This document shows, piece by piece, positions 11,001 to 25,698 of a stretch of DNA of 64,000 nt (positions are counted from its first letter, which is position 1; every line of letters begins with the position of its first letter). Under the pieces are notes generated by a model. The model searched no databases. It was not told the origin of the DNA and saw only the letters and a list, made by a program, of their open reading frames with translations. The translations under genes and the position numbers were made by a program. The DNA lies in the NCBI GenBank assembly GCA_014549065.1, contig JACDOX010000013.1:3272370-3336369 (forward strand), in the 5' to 3' direction. Source of the stretch: Cardinalis cardinalis. Taxonomy: Eukaryota; Chordata; Aves; Passeriformes; Cardinalidae.

Positions 11001-14000
11001 GCACTTGGGAGTGAAATTAGGCATGGCCACCCCAAAAGTTCTGGTTTTGCTGCAACTGCCGTGTTCTCTGTATCCTCAAGCTGTGAAGAGATATAACACT
11101 TCCCTTTGACAAGCTCAATATACTGTTTTCTCTGAGGTGTGTATTGTTTTCTGGTAAATCCTGTGATATAGGACTTAAGAACTACTACTAGTACAGGACT
11201 TTAGAAACTCTTTCATATTCCTAATATCTGTACTTGAATATGATGTTAAGTCTTATGTATTGTNAGAGGAATTTTAGAGGCCCTCAGAGTTCTGCATGCA
11301 TCAATGAAAGCATAAGGTCTCAATTCAAAACATTCCTTCTGATTATACTTAGTGAGAGGAGCTGTGTAAAGAATAAATCTAATTTTCAGTTATTAAAATG
11401 TTTGTAATATCAGAGTGAACTTTTGTTCATACAAATTTTCAAAGAAACCATTGCATTTTCAATTAAAGAATTTGATAGTGTTACAAAGCAATTAGCTTTT
11501 AAATGAAAAATATTTCAATTGAATGAGACAAAAATACTAACGGAGAATCAAGTCTTCATGTTTACACTTAATAATGTTGAGTTAGGAAGAAATGTCCTCT
11601 AGTCACTTTGGATCCCATTCAGAACTCTCTTACATCTTGCTACAGTTAGGTTCTCTGAGACTTTTCCTGTAAATCTTTCATAAGTACTTTTCTGTTGTCA
11701 CAGTATCTAAGTTTCAAGAAGCAGAATGGTAAATGCATTTGTTAAAAATCTGCAGTTCATTGTTTCCTTATATTGCTGAGTGCTCTACTAGCCCCACTAG
11801 TTATACACATACCAGTGCAAAACAGGTATGTTTGTACAATGGGAACTTGTTCAAGAAATGGATTTTAGTACNTAAATTAGAAATAAAGCTCATATCACAA
11901 AGCTCATATCTCTTCCCTTCTCTAATATTCATTCTTCCCTTCCAAATTTGTTCAAAACTCTGTACTTTGCATTGTGCATAGAAAAAGATGCAACTCACAT
12001 AACAGTAGAAGAAAATATTGTATTTCTGTTGTAGCATTCATCTCATGTTTGAACTATNTTCCTAAAAAAGAAAATAATAAAGATACTGTCTTGATCATTT
12101 ATATTTGTGTTTGTATGGAAGGCTTATTTTACATCTATGCTTCAGTTTGAAGTTTCAGGATGTACTGCAGCCTGAAGTAAGTCATGCACTTAAATAGAAG
12201 ATTATGATGGGATATCTTTCTTCCCTGGTTTGCTTTTAAAGTTCTCTCCTGGCACATTTTACACAAATTAATTTGACAGTAACAAAAACTAAAAAGGTAT
12301 TTGACTTCAGCAGTAAACTAGCAACAGAGCCATGTCATTTCAATTTATCACTTGTCTTTAAGTGTGTGAAACCTTAGTGCTTCATCACATTCAAGTAGAT
12401 TGCTTATATATAGAAAAAAGCTGCAGACTTCACAGAGAGGAAAAAAAACTATCAACTGCCAGCTGAGCTTTCACATTCCCCCTGACTTGCAAATTTTTTA
12501 GTGAATCTCACACTACCTGAAGTAGAACAGCATAGTAACCTTGGTTTTACCCTTGTTACTATGTCTCAGGCTATTAGGGGTTTATCCATCAAAAAGAGCT
12601 CTGCCCCTAACAACACTGGGCCTTTGGAATTGTAACCTGGGAGGCAAATCCTGTGAAACCAAACTTAACCTCTANGGTTAGCTTTTATCCTATTATCATA
12701 AATCTGTGTTTCTTGGTATACTGAAGGCATCTACTATATTCCCAGGGTTATACAGGAAGAAAACATGCACTTATTCAGTGATGCTTGCACAAACATAATG
12801 AAAACAAAAGGAAAAAAATTAAAATACAAAAAGAATAATTAGAAGTTGGAGTCTTTTCCTGTGATAAATTCTACAGAGTCTGANAAGTGAAGATAGGCTA
12901 GACAGATGATGCATTATAAGGTAATTGTTAAAAATGAAAATATTCTCTGAGTAATCTTACCTCCAGGTATTTCATGTTTATATGCTCAGAAAGGAAGAAA
13001 TGCAATTTCTTCTAGTATTTCAAATCTGAAGTTTTTCCTTTTTTTGGTCAAAAATAATGAGGTCAGAGCAGACATACTATTTTTACAGAATNCAGGATTT
13101 AAAGTGAGTGATTGATTTATTGAAAATCCAATATGAATTATTGTGCATAATTAAAAAACTATCTTATAATCTAAAAAGCCTCAGTGAACAAATTCTTCCA
13201 ACTCAATGATAAATGTCTACGTAAAATGAACTTAGTAAACAACATCAGTATAATCTCTATTTCAAACTATATTCCTTTTTTCAATAGGGCTTAATAATAT
13301 GCTGCTACATGTGCTAGTTTTATTACAGATCATTATGGTCTTGTGCTCTTGATAGTTTCTTGCTGCAGAAACCAAGACTAGTGAAACAAAAAGTAATAAT
13401 AGTACAACACCTTTAGTTTCAACAAAGTATTGATAAAGTGGATAAAAATAAGGTTTGATTATTCTTCAGAGGCTTTTTCCTTTTCAGAATACCTGGATGC
13501 TTTCTCTGAAAAGTAAACTGTATAATCTAAGGAGAAATAGCTCTGTTTACCAGAAGTAGTCAAAGTAGCAGATACCAGTAATACTTGGAAAAGATTCAGT
13601 TACCTTGGGAATAAAAACATTAACTTTATTCTTCTTTCTGAATTCCACTTTAAAACCTTTATTTTTAGCTGTCTAGAGAAAGTCCCAATTGGCATTTAAA
13701 TGCATTTATTTTTAAATGAGATTCATAAGGGACTAAATCTATCAAAGTTTCCTATAAAAAAATTAATAAGAGAGATGCTTCTTATAGGTTTTGAAGTAAA
13801 GAATTAAATTTTATCTTGAGAATAGAATGATGCCAGCTTTCCTGGAGACTAATATAAACTTTTCATAGAATAAGCATTACATAGCATTAAGACTGGTAGC
13901 NTTAGATTTCATGCCTTTTCTGCAACAAAGGGTAACAAATTTTTTCATTGCATTTGGAACAGGACAAAAAAATATATCATCTTTTCATCATGTTGAAATT

Positions 14001-17000
14001 TCAGTAAAAGTGCAAATTAGGCTCCAGTATTAACAGGCCTTTCAGTTACAGTGCAGCAATCTCGTAGAGAGTATTACATTCATTTTTCTGTTCTATATAG
14101 ATATAAAGATACATTCCACTTTCAATAATGACATGCCTCTTTGAGGTCTGGGGCATTTTCAATAGCTTTATTACCTAAGTCGGGCAAAAAAAATCCCCAA
14201 ACCTTTTGTAAGGTAGAATAGGTTTATCTTATCTTGTTTGTACTGTATGTTAAAGTATTTAAAACTTGGGAAAAATCTTGTCTCTGGGAGTTTTGCCAGG
14301 GTCAATGATGTCAGGACTTCATCCCCCAGCAGGATTTTCCTGCTGCTGCTGTGCTGCAGACGTATGGCCACAGACTGTCCCCAGCAAGGGACAGCACATG
14401 GCTCTCCCAGCAATGCCTTGCTCCTGCCCTGCTCCATCTGTCCAGGNCTGGCAGTGTTTGCAGAGAAAAGGATCATATCTTTGTCATACAACCATGCACC
14501 AGGAGATTNTTATTCCTGTGTCATATGTAGACATTTCCTCTGCTGTTTTGTGGCATGNAAATGCTAAATACAGNTAACAGAGCTAATCTTCGTATTTGTA
14601 TAGTGAGAACTGACCTGTCCTTNAAACCACCATAGTCAGAGGAAGCACTTTGCCAGTGAGGAACATCTCCCAGTACTTGGGGCTAATCCTAAAATTCATA
14701 ATTGATCTCATGTTTTAACACTAACAAAAGGGTTGCATACCATAAATGGAATACCTTTTTCTTAGCTGTGTATGTGAAAAATACTTGTAGTTTCTGAACT
14801 GTTTCTTATAATTCATAGCCTCTGTGTATCACAAGCTAAAATTGAAAATAGCCAGCAAATTGCAAATACATTTGCTAGATAGGTACAATTTGAAGTATGA
14901 AACAATATACTGGAAAGTCTCTTGGGGTTCTGGGTAATTCACCAGAAATACACTTAGTGTGGCATTGCTAATCCAGTTATATAAAGAAGAAAAGTAATTG
15001 CTAAAAGTAACAAATTTTATTATGCTACCTGAATAAAATGCACAGAGATCCTCTTATGAAAAATGCTTTTCTTTTTTTTTTTGTTTTTAAATTNAAAAAT
15101 TTTAATTGTCATAAAACAAATCCTTTTTGTTTTTGTTATGTTTTCATTCTTAATTTGTCCTATCAGTAGACACTTTTTCACACTTAGNCACAGACTGGGG
15201 TGAGGTTTGCAGAATTGTCTGGTATTAAGTACAAAAGTGTCTTTCAGGTGTGTAAAATCTCATCTAGTTTAATATTTTACTCATCCTAACTTTTTTTTTT
15301 AAATAATGTATGAATACTCATTGCCACATATTTTCTTGATTATCTGAACAATCCTAGATGCATTTGAAAGGATTACTCTCATGCTGGGTCTCCTGAATTG
15401 CATTTCATCTGTCATGCAGCAGCCTTTGTTAGTTCACAGCAGAAGACAGCATGGATTTCTGTTTACATGGATAAAATAGAAAAGAGTTTGCTTTTCTATA
15501 ATACCTTCTCTATCTCAAGGTATTTCAAAGCACTTGAAAGAACATCCTGGCTGAGTTCAATGCTACTGCAGTGTGTGAGTAGGCAGCTGCAGCAGCCCTT
15601 CAGGACTGTGTATTTAGCAGCAGCACAAAGCCAGACATTTCAGATAGGAGAACGAAAGAAGCAATGTTGAAAGGATGGTGAGAATGAGTGCAAGGGATTT
15701 CACTGCAGGAAAACAAGCAAACTGACAAAACCATCAAAAAACTATGTGAGAGGCATAGCATGTTTTAAAACATTTTCCTCATATATAAAAGATGTAAAAG
15801 ATTATATGGTTGCAAGATGTTTCATGCTGAAGATATTTTCTTGTTTAATAATCTCTGTTCTTTGAACTGAGTTCATATAAAACTTTCAAAATCATCAAAA
15901 ATATAAAACTAGCATCATGTTNTGCTTTAAGCCTTCTCTGCAGAAAAGACAAAGAAGCAAAGCACTGCAAATATTGAATTATATTTCATTACAGAATGTA
16001 GCAATTACTGTGTGCTCTAGAAAGTGTAAACTTTATGTAGATTTGGCATTGCTAATTTGTGTTCTCTACCATTTTATGGAGCTGAGATGTGGCAACTCTC
16101 ANATTAGCACCTTTCCTCCTAGTCTTGCAGTAAATATATGGGTACCTATATTTGTAATGATTTCAGTCTTGGTTGTTTTGACACATTTGTCAAATTCCCA
16201 GTGTTTGCTTTCAAGTGCAGGCTAATAGAGTGTCCCAAGACAAGNATCTGAAATGTGTATGTGCTATTTTTGTAGTAGGGAAGAAAATATTGATAAACTA
16301 AAAGTGCTTGAAAAGGCCTAACCAAAAGATAAAAATATTCTGTTTCAAAAAATATTGTGCAAATTTATTTTTTTAATCAAGAATTAAAGTATAAAGTAAG
16401 ATGTGAATTTAAGTCTGTAATTTTTCAAAATGTCACTTAATGAGAGGCTAGCTTTCAGTAATATNCTGCNTATATGATTCTGTCAGTTNATGAATCTTTC
16501 AAAGAAAATNATGATATTTATTGAAGTCAGGTGAACTTTGAATGTAAACCCACCTCAAGACCTGCATTTATGAAAAAATATCTAACCTACTCTTTACATT
16601 TTTCATCTGTGTTTCCGTTTCCTTCTCTTCCCTATTTTTATCTGTCCTTTTTTTCCCCCAAAACAAAATACCTTTTTTTTTTTTTTTTTTACTGTGAACT
16701 TCATGAATTGCTGAAATAGAAGCACAGACACTTTTTAGTCTCATATCTTTAAGCACAGAAATTCTCAACCTCAGTTGTCTAACTGTGTCTTGAGGAACAA
16801 TTCTTATTCTTCCTAATGGAAGTAACAGTTCTCAGACCTCAAGTTTAGGAATTCACTGTGGGCTTTTAGAAGTTTGGGGGGCNTGTGGGCTAACTTTCAG
16901 ATACTGACTATGGTTCTCAGTTCATTCCACTAAATTTTNTCTGAATAATCACTTTTTGTCTGTACATAATGACTTCACACTACAGAGGTTTATACTACCT

Positions 17001-18028
17001 TTAAATTTCCTCTTATTGTATAATTTACATTTGATTCCCTGAGTGCGAGTCAGTCTGTGAGATGTTATGAACAGAGAGTCTATGTCATACATCTGCTAAA
17101 GCTTCAAACACCTTGGGCACTCTGTAGGAATTAAGAAAATAAGTCTTCTAAAATGATGAAACATGACATTAATATAGAAAATGTCAGTCACTTGTTATAT
17201 TTTGTCAGATAAATATTATTTGCTGTGGCAGAGTTCAGTGCTTAATAATACATTGTTCTTGTCAGTACTGTTTAAAGTGCACATGATTCATACCAAACCT
17301 TTATCTTAGCTGATGGTGAAAGTAGGCACTTAGCATTTTCCAAAACCAAATCTCAGTTCAGAAGTTCAATACACTTCCATATTTCCTGCAGTAGGAAAGA
17401 ATTTTCTGCCTCCTCCATAGATTTATTTATCTCAGTAGTATAGAAGAGGTTTATGGTACCAGTGCTGTGATTTTACAAGATCTACTGAAACAGTATTTAA
17501 CAATGCACAGTTTGATAATGCAGGCTTTCCACATATTGGAAAATGTTTCTTACTGAANTTTAGTTCAGAATTAAAAAGTATACTTCCTAGCNGAATGAAA
17601 ATGAGAGGTAATATTGCTTGTTAAAAAAATTAAGAAGCTTTGCAAAAAATCTGTTATTAGAAGATAAGTAGTCAGCATTTAAGAAAAAAATAAAATGCTN
17701 TATTTCCAGCTTTTTTTATGTTCTAAAAATTTTAAAATAAAGATAAATCTTTAAATTTTATTGCAATATTGGTAATTTTCATTTATTTATGTCTAAACAT
17801 AAGAGTGAGAATGTTCTGGTAGAAAAGACATTTTATCTAGGACTGTGTGAATACCTGGATATGTTTTTCAGATTTGACCAAACTCAATTAGGTTTACAAA
17901 TGTTTGCTGATAACCAGTTTTTCCCAGATTTGCTTTCTCCTTTCAGTANTATGAGGTTACAATGGAAACTATCTTCTCCGTCCTATTTAGCAAACTTCTA
18001 AACGTTGTTATTCTTACACAAATAATNG
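8054..18028. other. Long AT-rich intronic stretch without recognised elements
   Basis: Nearly 10 kb with no identifiable transposon, RNA gene or exon. Open frames (up to 109 codons at 14238-14567) overlap on opposite strands and match no family. A patch near 14290-14460 is GC-richer (ctgctgctgctgtgctgcag and similar) and unassigned. Short simple tracts occur, such as an 18-base T run at 16673-16690. Two adjacent self-complementary attgatcaat-type words lie near 9847-9868. Confidence 0.55.
16673..16690. repeat. Poly-T tract (18)
   Basis: An uninterrupted run of 18 T follows a pyrimidine-rich stretch. No SINE or LINE body is recognisable on either side, so it is treated as a simple homopolymer. 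Confidence 0.85.
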
Positions 18029-18287
18029 ATGTGAGGGAATGGCTTAAAGTTGCAGCAGGTGAAGGTTACACTTGGTATTAGGACATGACTCCTTATTGAG
18101 AGGGTGTTCAGTTGCTGGAACCTGCAACCAAGAAAAGGGGGCCGTGGCCACAAGCCTTTAGGTGTTCAGCCATCTGGGCAGTGCTCTTGGTTTCTATGGT
18201 TTAACTTTGAGGTGGTCCTGTGTAGAGTCAGGAAAGCTATCCATGTGGGTACCTTCCAAATGGAAATGTTCTATCGTTCTATGGTTA
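18029..18287 (+). mobile_element. CR1 LINE 3' end fragment
   Basis: Sense-orientation CR1. From the left it keeps gtgagggaatggcttaaagt, then gttacacttggtattagga, then ggtggtcctgtgtagagtca, then tgtgggtaccttccaaatgg, and the tail ttctatcgttctatgg. These correspond in order to the end of the reverse transcriptase region, the 3' UTR and the terminal octamer repeats of CR1. The middle is diverged. A 66-codon open frame across it is incidental. Confidence 0.85.
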
Positions 18288-18787
18288 ATTTTGTCATAGA
18301 ATGAAATTTTGTGCACTGATCTAATCTGGCTGCTGTATAAATATTATAAATGTAAGGTAGGTCTCATATCTTAGACCATGAGTTTTAAAGGTTTTTGAAT
18401 ACTTAAAGTTATATATCNATATTAAAAAATATCAAATCTTTTCATAAGGTAAGCTTGCAGCAATTTTGCTATCAACAACTGCTGTAAATTAATCTGTGTC
18501 ACCATTAAAATACAGGTATGTATGTTGATATTTTCCAGGGATTTGGAGATTGTTGTATTTTAAAGACTGACACATCAAGATAGTTTCTAACTTTAAACAA
18601 AAATGTTACTAAANTCATTCATTAACAGCACACTTCATGCTAATGAAGTTCATTTTACATGTTATTAACCATCAGCAATAAGTATACAAAACAGTTAGTG
18701 TTTATACTTATTTAATGGGCTTTTCTTCCNTCTCCATATTTCCTCCTTGTGCTTGATGCTTTTATGCTATTTGAGAGTTACATCTGT

Positions 18788-18930
18788 CAGTATTTAAGAG
18801 ACATTTGTAGAACTTTCTCAATAATATTTGGTCAGTCATGAAGTGGTCAGTCAATATTGACTAGATAGTTGTTGTAGGTCCCTTCCAACTGAAATATTCT
18901 TTCTGTTCTGTTCTATTCTATTCTAATCTT
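18788..18930 (+). mobile_element. CR1 LINE 3' end fragment with (TTCTA)n tail
   Basis: The order tatttaagagacatttgtag, tgaagtggtcagtcaatatt, gactagatagttgttgtagg, tcccttccaactgaaatatt, then ttctattctattcta repeats is the 3' end of a CR1 subfamily that terminates in an attct-type microsatellite. It lies 500 bases after another CR1 tail in the same orientation. The different tail sequence shows these are separate insertions. Confidence 0.87.
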
Positions 18931-21900
18931 GATTTTAATTCAGATAATGTTGCACAATACTCTATTATTCCCAGTAAATATTAGGACTAGTTTTAATCAT
19001 ATTTCTCAATCTGATTGTCCTTCATATCTCTGATTTCTGATGTCCACTGTTTGCACCTTTGGTATCTATGTTGCTGAGATACTCGTGAAATGAATGGACA
19101 CTGTGTCTGGCTACACATTCTTAGAACCACCAAAGNCATACTGTTTCTATTTACACTTTTTAGTTGAATGACTCTTGGTTTGCAGACAAAACAGAATAAT
19201 TATATCTTGGTTTATNTTTTATAATTTATGAGTGTCACTTGCTTCTGCTTTGGCAGAAGCAATGTTGATTTGCCTGCCATGCTATGTTCAGCTAATCATC
19301 TACAATCATTTTTTTACCTATGACACCTCTAGAAGGTGATTTATCCCTTTGAAAAACAGGGATTTTAGATGGCTGGATGAGTAATCCTCCAAAAGTGCCT
19401 AGAGAATCCAGGACACTCAGTGACTAATATAGGTTAAACAGGGCCCATCAGATGAGAGGAATTACACCTCTATGGCACTGTCAGCCTTTCCACTGACAAG
19501 CTGTTCATACATGCAGGAAGTTTTCCAGCATTACTCGTACTGGTGCTAAGTAGGGAAGATCTAGCCCTGTTAAGTGTTGCAAAGGTAGACATTTATGGAC
19601 ACAAACAATTGCAAAATTGTATTGCCATTGTTGCATTTCAAGTAACTCAGTATAATTTACTGACAGAAATGAATTCTAGATTATTTTCTAGATTAGCACT
19701 TTTGTAATTATTCTCAGAGTTTTTCAGAGGAGATGTGATGCACTTTTAAGGTTAGATTCACTCTTTTCCTGTACTAGACCTATTTTCCTAGATTAGTCAG
19801 GGCTCTGACCTTGCAAAACTTAGCTGAACTAATTCAGGTAATATTGTCTGCAGTCTAAGTCATGNTTAACCTTTTTTGTAATACCAAGTGTCAAAGGCCA
19901 GGAAAAAATATCCTATCCTGAGTTCAGTTAAAACACTGCTTTGTTTTGACAAATATTACAAAAAAATAACAAAAGCCTACATCATACAGAATGAATGTTC
20001 TTNATGTACACCTGCCTGTATTTTTNCCCTTTGTCAAGTCNGAGCTNCTTAACTTTCAGTGCAAAACTCTCNGTAGCATCTCTGCTCTTGCTGCATGTCA
20101 CTGAGCTGTAGCTCCTTCTGCTTTTCACAGTTGTGCAGCTCCATTTTTTGATTTTAGTCCTCCTCCTTTACTGCTATGCCTTTGTTTCTGCCTTGAGAGC
20201 TCTTGTTTCTCTGAAAAAATCTTTGACTTGTCTGTTCAGATGCGTCATCAAAGCATGTTACTTTGTGCTCAGGCTTACAAAAATGACATCTGGATTTTTT
20301 TATTTATTTAGGTAACAATAAAATACAAAACAGAAATAAGTTGATGCCTTCTTTTTTAATTTCTACACATCTTCTATGCATTATAAAACTTATAATAACT
20401 GGTATTAGGCATAAATTCTAATACTGATGTATAGTTTGGAATGCAAAATTTCAATTCATGGCTTCTGCCATGTTTTATAAGCAGCAACCACACTTGAATT
20501 CTTTATAATCAATAAACCACAAAGCAGTTTGAGAGTTGATTTTAATCATGACTGTTCAGGCTTTTAGCTGAGGTGTGACCTGAGGTTGTAGCTGGAATTT
20601 GAGTACTCCCTGTCTCCCAGGGGTTCACTGTGGAAGTGTTGCAGTTTCCTTGTGGTCTATACTCATGGCCATAAGAATGGGCTTTTGCATATCTTACACT
20701 TGCCTTGAAAAAGCAGGCTGGAAGGGGCCCAGATCTCCCTGCTGAGACACAGACTCNAAATTAACTTTCATTCCTCTAGGTTTTCCTTGTCATTTGGCGT
20801 GGGATTGATATTAGTGTTGGGATACAGAAGCAGCTACTTAACTACCCAGGATTTGTTAGTAACAATTTCTCAGTTTTTCCTATTAGTGCTACAGCAGCCA
20901 AAGTGCTTGGGATTTCTTAGTGATTTTTAAGTGTTCTTCATCTCTCTACTGTGCACAGATCCTTTTTTCAGCCTGTGCTTGTCAGTTGTAGCTGACAGAT
21001 TCCCCTTTTCTCTTTGAAGGGCAGACCTTTTAAAAGATCAGATGTCCTTTGATCTCCGGTTTGATAATTTTCCATATTCTCAGCAGTCAGTTGAGAGACT
21101 CCTCCTTGATTAGAGTCTTAGCTGCTATTTTGAAGGAAAGTTCTAATCTGGGACATGTTTTATTTTTGCCAAGTAATTATTGTTATTGTTTATAAAGGAA
21201 TTATTATCAAAGTGCATAAATGATATCTGAACCAGCAATTAAAGATGACTTTATAACTANTGAAGGATTGTGAATGTAAATACAATGGCAATCAGTGTTT
21301 TTACAAGGTAGAGATCCTCTTCTTCACAAATTTCACTGAAGTTCTCAGCAGCAGAAGCCAGAGAAGCATCCCACAGAAACCCCCTTGGTTCCTTTAGCAA
21401 CATTTCCCACTGGGATATGCTGACATCTAATAAAACAGTTTGTCTGTGATTTTTTAGACAGCTTTCAAATCATGTTTTCAAGAAAATCTGAGATAGTTTT
21501 AGTGTGATGCTTTGCAAACATCTTACAGCTCTGTCTACCCACCCACTTTTAATTCTGTGAGATATCATTGCTGTACTATGTCCTGTGAAAAGATAAAAAA
21601 AATCATGGTCCCCTTAAAGAAACTTTCAATTTAATCNATCATAATAGAAGTAAATTTGTGTATATAGGGATCCGTTTATCAAAATCTCAATAAATAACTG
21701 TCCATAATTTCAGAAAACTCACCATCACTGATACCTTTTATTCTAATTACAGTTCCTCGCAAATTGCTAAAAGAANCTGACCTCCCTGTTTGGAAGGAGA
21801 AATTCTGTGACAGTCCCATTAGTTCTCATGAGAAAAATTAAAAGTATATTAGCAACAACTCGTTAACAGGAAATTAACAGGGACTTTAAAATTTGTTTTA

Positions 21901-24900
21901 TAATGCATTTTGAAAAGTTATTTTTGGGGGAGAAGGGTAGATGGGTGGTTGGCTGGATAGTTGTAGCCTTTTTATAAACAGCCGATCTCNAAAAAAAAAA
22001 ATTCTGCAAGATTATCTTGAAAAAGCAATAAGTATATACTGAGTAGAATGCTTTAAAAATTATGAAAAGGGGATTTGTATTCAGGAGCAGAATTTTGCAA
22101 CCCTTGCTGGTGTAGGACTGAGAACATTTTTTCACACTTTCCCTTAGTGGTTTCTGAAGTGTGGCTGGGAATAAAGGCGTATGGGTTGGAAGAGTACATG
22201 TGTGTTGAATAGCCATCTGTTATGGTATCCCTTGGGGATAATACATCAAAGGAGGTTTCAAAATGGAAATGCTATATGTGCTATATGACCATTGCAGTGA
22301 TGTCTTAGTTCCCAGAAAGACTTAAATCATGACATGAGAAAGTGTGAATTGCTTCTACTCTTCTTTTAGGTGTTAGTCTTGCAGCCCAGCGTTCACAGAT
22401 TAAATGTCAACGCTGTAAGCTATCATCCTGCTTATCAAAGTACCAATATTTCCNGAATGTGTGTATCCCCAAACCCCAACTCCTTTGCCAGATCTCTAAT
22501 GCTCTCTGCTCAGCTCCAAAGCCATTTCTCTTAGAGAGTCCCACTGTGTCTTTGATATGAAAACCTTACCACCCTGGAAACTGAGCTACAGTCAAATTAA
22601 TTTAATAAAATAAATAATGTAAATAGTACAGAACTGATTGCATTAGCCAGTTTCATATTTAATTCATAAAACCTTCCATGTTTTAATTTACTTGCTGCTG
22701 CTACTGCAAAATTTACATTCTTCTTCACCACAGGTTTGCTGGAGAAAAAAACATTTTCAGTGACAGAATACAAAATAGTCAAACTAGATAAAGGATTAAA
22801 TGTGGAAGTGAGTTAAATTGAATGAATGTGTGAAAAACTTAGTTCTCTAGCAAGGTTTTTGTAGTTTTTGTGATAGTTTTTGTGATAATATGAAGATTTG
22901 CCTTATCTGTATTTTTATTAGTAGTACTGTTGCTATTCTTCTTCTGATGATTACACCATTGATGTAATAAACCCTGCACAGACAGACAGAGCAAGGCCAC
23001 AGTTTGGCCCAGGCTTGGGACAGGTGCCCCTCCATTCTGGTGGTGTGCAGTGNACCTGTAGGCCAGGACTCAAAGGTGCAAACTTCATCAGCTCTGAGGG
23101 AGCACCACAGTTAAGCCTGGGCAAGGAGCTGTGCTGACTTTCTAGTCAGAATTTTTGCAGCTTATTGCACAGCATGTTTTTTCAAAGTAATATTTTTGGA
23201 TCATATTGATAAGAAGCCCTTTGAGGTCTCCTTTTCTATTTGTTTTAAAGGACTTACAGCGACTTGGAACAATAATTTTGTTTGTTTCCATCTGCAATTA
23301 AAATTATATTCAAGTGGAGAGGCATATATAGATCTTATGCTGGTCTTTATACTTGTGGGTTTTCTGCTCCCTCTGTACACTTTCTGGCCCAGGGCATCCT
23401 CTCCATGACAGCCCAGCCAGGNGCTGCCTTCCTCAGCTTCCAGCTCTCTTCCCCTTTAGAGGCTGCTGGCCTCTCTGTTCCCTCATGGAGTTTTCTTACC
23501 TTTTTTAAAGAGACAGTTTTATTCCTACTTGCCTTAAAAGATAACATGCAACTTACAGAAATATAAAAATGGTAGAAGGATTTTCAGAGAAATTTTCAAT
23601 CTGACTCAGCCCTCCTGATTTAGATCTTATAATTTCTGGTTGCAGAATGAAGTTAAGACATCCTAAGCTCAATGTCCTGCTTAGGCCAGGAATTTCAATT
23701 TGCAGGACAAGTACATTGATTTTTGATTATGTTTTCTTCCCTCATCCACCTCAGCTAGAACTGCCTTCCCTTAAGCACTGCACAGAACCTCAGCTACAAG
23801 GATGCATAATGAAATGGCTCACAGAGTTTCTCCTTTTGTTTTGAAAGGCATAACACAAAGTTTCTAATGAACAAATATGCAGAGCAATCTATTCTCTTCT
23901 GTTGAGCTCTGCTANTTTAGCAGAGATTTTGCATCTTTCATTTTTTTGTGTGTNTGTTTTGTTTGGTTTTCTGTACATCTAGGNGAGCACTTCTTCATGC
24001 AGCTTTCTCTTTGCTGTCCACAGGAGTAGCAGAGAGGCTGACCAGGCAGAGGATGGGGGGAAGCAAAGGGAGGAAAGCAAGAGTGGAGAAAAGAACTGCA
24101 CCATGTGAGCTGGGTGCAGTAAGGCTGATCTCTTCTTTTACTGCACGCCTTTGCTTTTGTCTCCTACTCCACTGCCTTCCTTATGTCAAAAATCTTACTA
24201 TGAGAGAGGCAAGAATCTTATCTTGCTCAGGAATAGCCTGGCAGTCTTCCCTCTCTACCCTTGGGGGCTCCCTGTATCCTTCTATCATTGTTGTTCCATG
24301 GCCTGTGAACCTGAACTCAGATTTCCCAGTTGGTGAGATAGCATGATGTTCCTTACCATCTGGCAAGTCAGTATTTTCATACAAAAAAGTTTTGGATTAG
24401 TAGTACAAAGGAGCTGATTATGTTCAGTGAGTGTTTCATGGCATGCAATTATGCCCAAACAAACACGAGATTAATTGTGGAAATCTTTTCTCCAGCAAGT
24501 CCCTACTCAACTGATCCAAAGATAAAACAATGTGCATAAAGAAATAGTGGTTTGAAAGCAATGAAAATGCTATTTAGCACCTACAGCATAATTTATTTCT
24601 CTGTATGTCCTGAATTGCAATTCTTTTGGGATTATAGATTGGCAAGTATGACTTGGGTATAGATCATTTACAGAGAATTCCACAGCAAGTCCTTTAGCAT
24701 AGTCCTGTGGCAGTAGGGTTTTACTTTTTGCTCTGAGGTTTCATAGTGAGTTTCCCAGGCAAAAGAGATCATTTGCTATTTTTGTAAAACTCTATATGAA
24801 TGCTGGTTTACTATCTAAATTTTATTTTTCATTCATTTGAAACTGTATTACACAAGGTGATAATGTATATTTTTAGNAAATATGCAGGTAATATAGAATA

Positions 24901-25428
24901 CTACAAAATAGAATTTGTCATGAGTCGAAGTTTAGTAATTCCTCAAGCTGAAGTTGTTTTTTGTGTTACCATTTATGGTATTTTTGTTCTGGTAAGTTCC
25001 TATTTCTTTTTTCTTCCCAATAAATATGTAGTTCTCTTCTAAAAAGTTGAAATGTAGATATATATTTCTGCTTCAAATTTGTCATATCAAAGAAACTTGA
25101 GAAATTATCATTTGTGGTAATCTACTCTATATTTCTTTCACAAATATTGTGCATCTTTCTTAGTATCACATGTAACCATAGCACTTCTGTGGGGAAAGCC
25201 TCGTGAATGCTGCATAGAGGAAAATTACTGGCTTCTGTGTGTCATGCACAATTCCATTTTTAAAACAGACAAGAACAAGATTTGCTGTTTTGCAAGTGTT
25301 ACAGTGTAGACTTGTCATTGACTGCCACCCTCAGACATCCCCTTTTCCTGGGGATTTTAATGATTTTCTCTTTCATGGCAAACTTTAATGTACACGTCTT
25401 ATGTACATTAAGGACTTGTTTTTAAGTG

Positions 25429-25464
25429 CAGACTATGCAGGAAAGTTCAGACTATGCAGGAAAG
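25429..25464 (+). repeat. Short direct repeat, 2 x cagactatgcaggaaag
   Basis: The 17-mer cagactatgcaggaaag occurs at 25429-25445 and again at 25448-25464 (period 19). It is a small local duplication with no sign of a mobile element. Confidence 0.9.
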
Positions 25465-25698
25465 ATTCCTGATGGTTATGAAGGAAATACTTGTAAGGCA
25501 GATGAATACACAGGGTTTTCCTATTTTTACTGACATTTGCATGTGCTACATCTGAAATGTTCATGAGACTAATCTACTATTTATTCTAAATTATCAAAGT
25601 GCAAGAGAAGCTGAAATATTCTGTAACTTTGTATTTAATTTTAAAGAAATTTTCACGACTTTTTTAAGATAAACCTGATAACCTGGTGTTAAACCTTG

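Noticed and set aside
21863..22216. 117-codon open frame on the - strand
   Set aside because: It runs through a poly-A/poly-T stretch with an N, and the lysine- and phenylalanine-rich translation reflects base composition.
23948..24346. 132-codon open frame, the longest in the window
   Set aside because: It contains ambiguous bases near its start, overlaps open frames on both strands, and shows no domain, signal or family resemblance. One frame of this length is expected by chance in 64 kb.
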